A stretch of 34,103 nt of DNA from Clostridium sp. CAG:451 (lineage in GTDB: Bacteria > Bacillota_I > Bacilli_A > RF39 > UBA660): the NCBI GenBank assembly GCA_000438295.1, contig FR901074.1, positions 1 to 34,103 on the forward strand, written 5' to 3'. Below are positions 32,261 to 34,103 of the stretch, in pieces; the stretch's first letter is position 1, and each line of letters opens with the position of its first letter. The notes under the pieces were generated by a model. It did not search any database, was not told the origin of the DNA, and was given only the letters and a program-made list of their open reading frames with translations. Made by a program: the position numbers and the translations under genes.

Positions 32261-32845
32261 ATGCAAGTAATTAAAGAAAATACAACTTATCAAGAAGAGA
32301 TAAAACACTCTAAGTTTATTACTTTATTATATAAGGTTAATAATATGGATGATGTTAATTACTATTTAAAAAAGGTAAGAGAAGATTATAAGGGTGCTAC
32401 ACACTACTGTTATGCTTTTAATCTTATAAATACTAGTGGTTATAGTGATGATAAAGAACCAAAAAATACAGCTGGAAGACCAATGCTTTTTATATTAACT
32501 TCTAATAATATTATTAATATTTTAGTTATTTCCGTTCGCTACTTCGGTGGTATCAAATTAGGTACTGGTGGTCTTTTAAAAGCTTACACAAATGGTCTAT
32601 TGGAATCCCTTAAAAAGTCTATTCTTTTAAATGTAGTAAGTGGTTATTTAATAACTTGTGAATTTAGTTATGAAAATGAAAAAAAATACTCTTACCTATT
32701 TAAGGATAAGAATATTTTATCTAAAGTTTATCAAGATAGATGTATCTACACTTTAGAAGTAGATGAAACATTTCTTGATAGTTTAACAAATTTACCTGAT
32801 CTTAACATTACTAGTAGAGTTAAACAGTTAATTGAAGATAAATAA
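32261..32845 (+). CDS. YigZ/IMPACT family protein
   Basis: The 194 residues show the UPF0029 signature: EEIKHSKFITLLYKVNN, ATHYCYAFNLINTSGYSDDKEPKNTAGRPMLFIL, and VRYFGGIKLGTGGLLKAYTNGL. The N-terminal domain is related to the IMPACT proteins that modulate translation control in eukaryotes; the bacterial function (YigZ, Bacillus YvyE) is not settled. A C-terminal ferredoxin-like domain follows (about 130-194). GGTGGTGAT precedes the ATG. Its stop codon abuts the trxA stop on the other strand with no spacer and no visible hairpin. Confidence 0.93.
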   Translation: MQVIKENTTYQEEIKHSKFITLLYKVNNMDDVNYYLKKVREDYKGATHYCYAFNLINTSGYSDDKEPKNTAGRPMLFILTSNNIINILVISVRYFGGIKLGTGGLLKAYTNGLLESLKKSILLNVVSGYLITCEFSYENEKKYSYLFKDKNILSKVYQDRCIYTLEVDETFLDSLTNLPDLNITSRVKQLIEDK

Positions 32846-33148
32846 TTATTTTATAAACCAAGAAGCAATGGTATCGTAGTCTCTATATCCTACTTCTTTT
32901 TTTATTAGTTTTCCATCACGATAAACTTCTAATGTCGGAATACTCATAACACCGTGCTCCTTAGCAATATTTTCAAACTCATCAACATCTATCTTGATGA
33001 TTTTTACCCCTTCAAAGTGTTCTTCTAACTCTTCTAATACTTCTCCTACCATTTTACAAGGTCCACACCAAGTAGCATAAAAATCTACTAAAACGTCACC
33101 TTTTGCTATTAATTCTTGAAATTTAGTCTCATCTTCTAAATAAATCAT
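32846..33148 (-). CDS. trxA: thioredoxin
   Basis: A small cytoplasmic disulfide reductase, 100 residues. The active site WCGPC is at 27-31 (VDFYATWCGPCKM), the cis-proline is Pro71 (VMSIPTLEVYRDG), and IIKIDVDEFENIAKEHGV forms the central strand and helix. ATG 33148 is chosen because AGGGTGAT lies just upstream; ATG 33166 would add six residues encoded by that binding site. The site lies within the end of cvpA, eight bases before, so the two are coupled. In Bacillus cvpA and trxA belong to the same neighbourhood downstream of rnhC. Confidence 0.96.
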   Translation of the reverse strand: MIYLEDETKFQELIAKGDVLVDFYATWCGPCKMVGEVLEELEEHFEGVKIIKIDVDEFENIAKEHGVMSIPTLEVYRDGKLIKKEVGYRDYDTIASWFIK

Positions 33149-33155
33149 TTTATCA

Positions 33156-33869
33156 TCACCCTTCATATTTATTAGTTACAGTATCTAAATTATTAATATC
33201 AATTATCTTTTTATTAGTTTCTAATTCCTTAACTTCATCGACTGTAACTATTTTATTCTTTAATAGTATATCAATTACTTTTAAATTTAAACTATTTTCA
33301 CTATCACTTTTATCAAGAGCCATAATTTCTTCAAGTGTTGTATTAATTCCACCAAAGCTGTTCTTTAAGACTGGTGTATCTTCCATAATAGATTTTCTAA
33401 CTTTAGAATTCATAAAGTCATCATTACTACTTAATGGTATCATTAAAATATTTAAAGCGATAAACATTATTATATAACCTTCTATTATTCCTAAGACAAA
33501 ACCAAAGATTCTATTAGGTAAAATTAGTATTACTGTAACATCTACTATCTTACTAATTATTCCTGATAGACTAACTATTATTCTTAGAATAAAATGAAAG
33601 ATAATTAACAATACGAGAAAAGCTATTAACTGATAAAAGATAATACTTAAAGAACTAAGAGGACCCAAGACAGAATTTACTCTAAATGGTGGAAATAAAT
33701 TAATTAGAAAACTTGCTAATAAGCCTTTTAACAAGAATGCTAAAATTATAGCTGCTATATTTCCAAGCACCACTGCTGCTTCTTTAATCACTCCTCTTTT
33801 TAGTCCTAAAATACCAAAGCTTAAAATAATTAAAACAATAAGTATACTAATATTATTAATATTTTCCAT
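33156..33869 (-). CDS. CvpA family membrane protein
   Basis: The 237 residues have four to five membrane helices in the first 160 (about 7-24, 32-55, 72-100, 118-150), with the characteristic glycine near GILGLKRGVIKEAAVVLGNIAAIILAFLL and a segment LPNRIFGFVLGIIEGYIIMFIAL, which corresponds to the family motif N-x-x-x-G-x-x-x-G. The C-terminal 70 residues are soluble and charged. CvpA was named from colicin V production; the general role in Bacillota is unknown. AAAGGA precedes the ATG. It is divergent from rnhC with closely spaced -10 elements. Confidence 0.88.
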   Translation of the reverse strand: MENINNISILIVLIILSFGILGLKRGVIKEAAVVLGNIAAIILAFLLKGLLASFLINLFPPFRVNSVLGPLSSLSIIFYQLIAFLVLLIIFHFILRIIVSLSGIISKIVDVTVILILPNRIFGFVLGIIEGYIIMFIALNILMIPLSSNDDFMNSKVRKSIMEDTPVLKNSFGGINTTLEEIMALDKSDSENSLNLKVIDILLKNKIVTVDEVKELETNKKIIDINNLDTVTNKYEG

Positions 33870-33893
33870 AATCCAAATCCTTTCTATATTTTT

Positions 33894-33926
33894 ATTATAA
33901 CTATATTTTTTAAAATATGCTATACT
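33894..33926. promoter_or_regulatory. divergent -10 elements of cvpA and rnhC
   Basis: Minus strand TATAAT (33899-33894) for cvpA, and plus strand TGC-TATACT (TATACT at 33921-33926) for rnhC, an extended -10. The -35 regions overlap and are poor. Confidence 0.5.
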
Positions 33927-33948
33927 AAATTAAATGAGGTGGAAAAAA

Positions 33949-34103
33949 ATGAATGAAGTCATAAGAGTAAGTGACAAGACAAAAGAAAAAATGATTGAAT
34001 ATTATAAGGATAAGAAAAAGGATAAAGAGATTCCTTATGTAGTTTTTCAAGCAGTTGATATGGATACTACTATTACAATGTATACATCAGGCAAAGTTAT
34101 GTT
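33949..34103 (+). CDS. rnhC: ribonuclease HIII, 5' part only
   Basis: The first 51 codons are present, then the window ends. The sequence VIRVSDKTKEKMIEYYKDKKK, then IPYVVFQAVDMDTTITMYTSGKVM is the N-terminal TBP-like substrate-binding domain of RNase HIII, which distinguishes it from RNase HII. RNase HIII removes RNA from RNA-DNA hybrids. The catalytic DEDE residues lie beyond the window. GAGGTGG sits six bases before ATG 33949. Its divergence from cvpA fits the rnhC-zapA-cvpA-trxA neighbourhood of Bacillus. Confidence 0.9.
   Translation, partial: MNEVIRVSDKTKEKMIEYYKDKKKDKEIPYVVFQAVDMDTTITMYTSGKVM

Overview
The window looks like a chromosomal segment of a very AT-rich, low-GC Gram-positive bacterium (Bacillota, probably class Bacilli). 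Gene content and neighbourhoods match Bacillus-type order in several places: xerD next to deoB with spoIIM nearby, an AI-2E-family gene upstream of alaS, lexA divergent from a small membrane gene, and rnhC next to cvpA and trxA. TGA is used as a stop in many tight ATGA overlaps (for example xerD, moxR, gmk, cvpA), so the code is standard bacterial. Two sporulation-type genes (spoIVB, spoIIM) suggest a spore-forming lineage or a recent descendant of one. A narrower placement among uncultured gut Bacilli would be a guess.

Layout. 1-5.5 kb: a small broken or recoded ORF, spoIVB (minus), a hypothetical gene, a 29-codon membrane ORF with its own strong promoter, spoIIM, an orphan gene, mnmA and an HTH regulator, mostly on the plus strand. 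5.5-6.1 kb: a gene-free, extremely AT-rich island with a 28-bp site that matches a Bacillus-type dif sequence. To its right genes are mostly on the minus strand, so this is probably the replication terminus. 6.1-12.8 kb: a cysteine-rich DUF1540 gene, deoB and xerD (minus), a four-gene plus operon (DUF218 protein, tmcAL, gmk, small membrane protein) and pyk (minus).

12.8-21.3 kb: one long minus-strand run, polA-mutM-moxR-DUF58-membrane protein-vWA-vWA-TPR. It joins DNA repair enzymes to a MoxR/Bat-type system. 21.3-22.2 kb: an SOS module with lexA divergent from a 48-residue membrane protein and LexA-box-like sites in both promoters. 22.2-25.2 kb: tcdA, an orphan gene, a lone tRNA-Glu(CTC) and a second orphan with apparent internal repeats. 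25.2-32.2 kb: a six-gene minus operon (AI-2E family protein, two P-loop kinases, alaS, holA, a compact HExxH peptidase). 32.2-34.1 kb: yigZ, then trxA and cvpA on the minus strand, and the 5' end of rnhC cut by the window edge.

Most of the window is ordinary core chromosome. No insertion sequence, prophage, CRISPR array or rRNA gene was seen. The most noteworthy items are the dif/terminus assignment, the SOS-controlled mini membrane protein, the 29-residue membrane ORF, the operator-like dyads at two promoters, the odd tRNA-Glu, and the ORF whose second codon is TGA.
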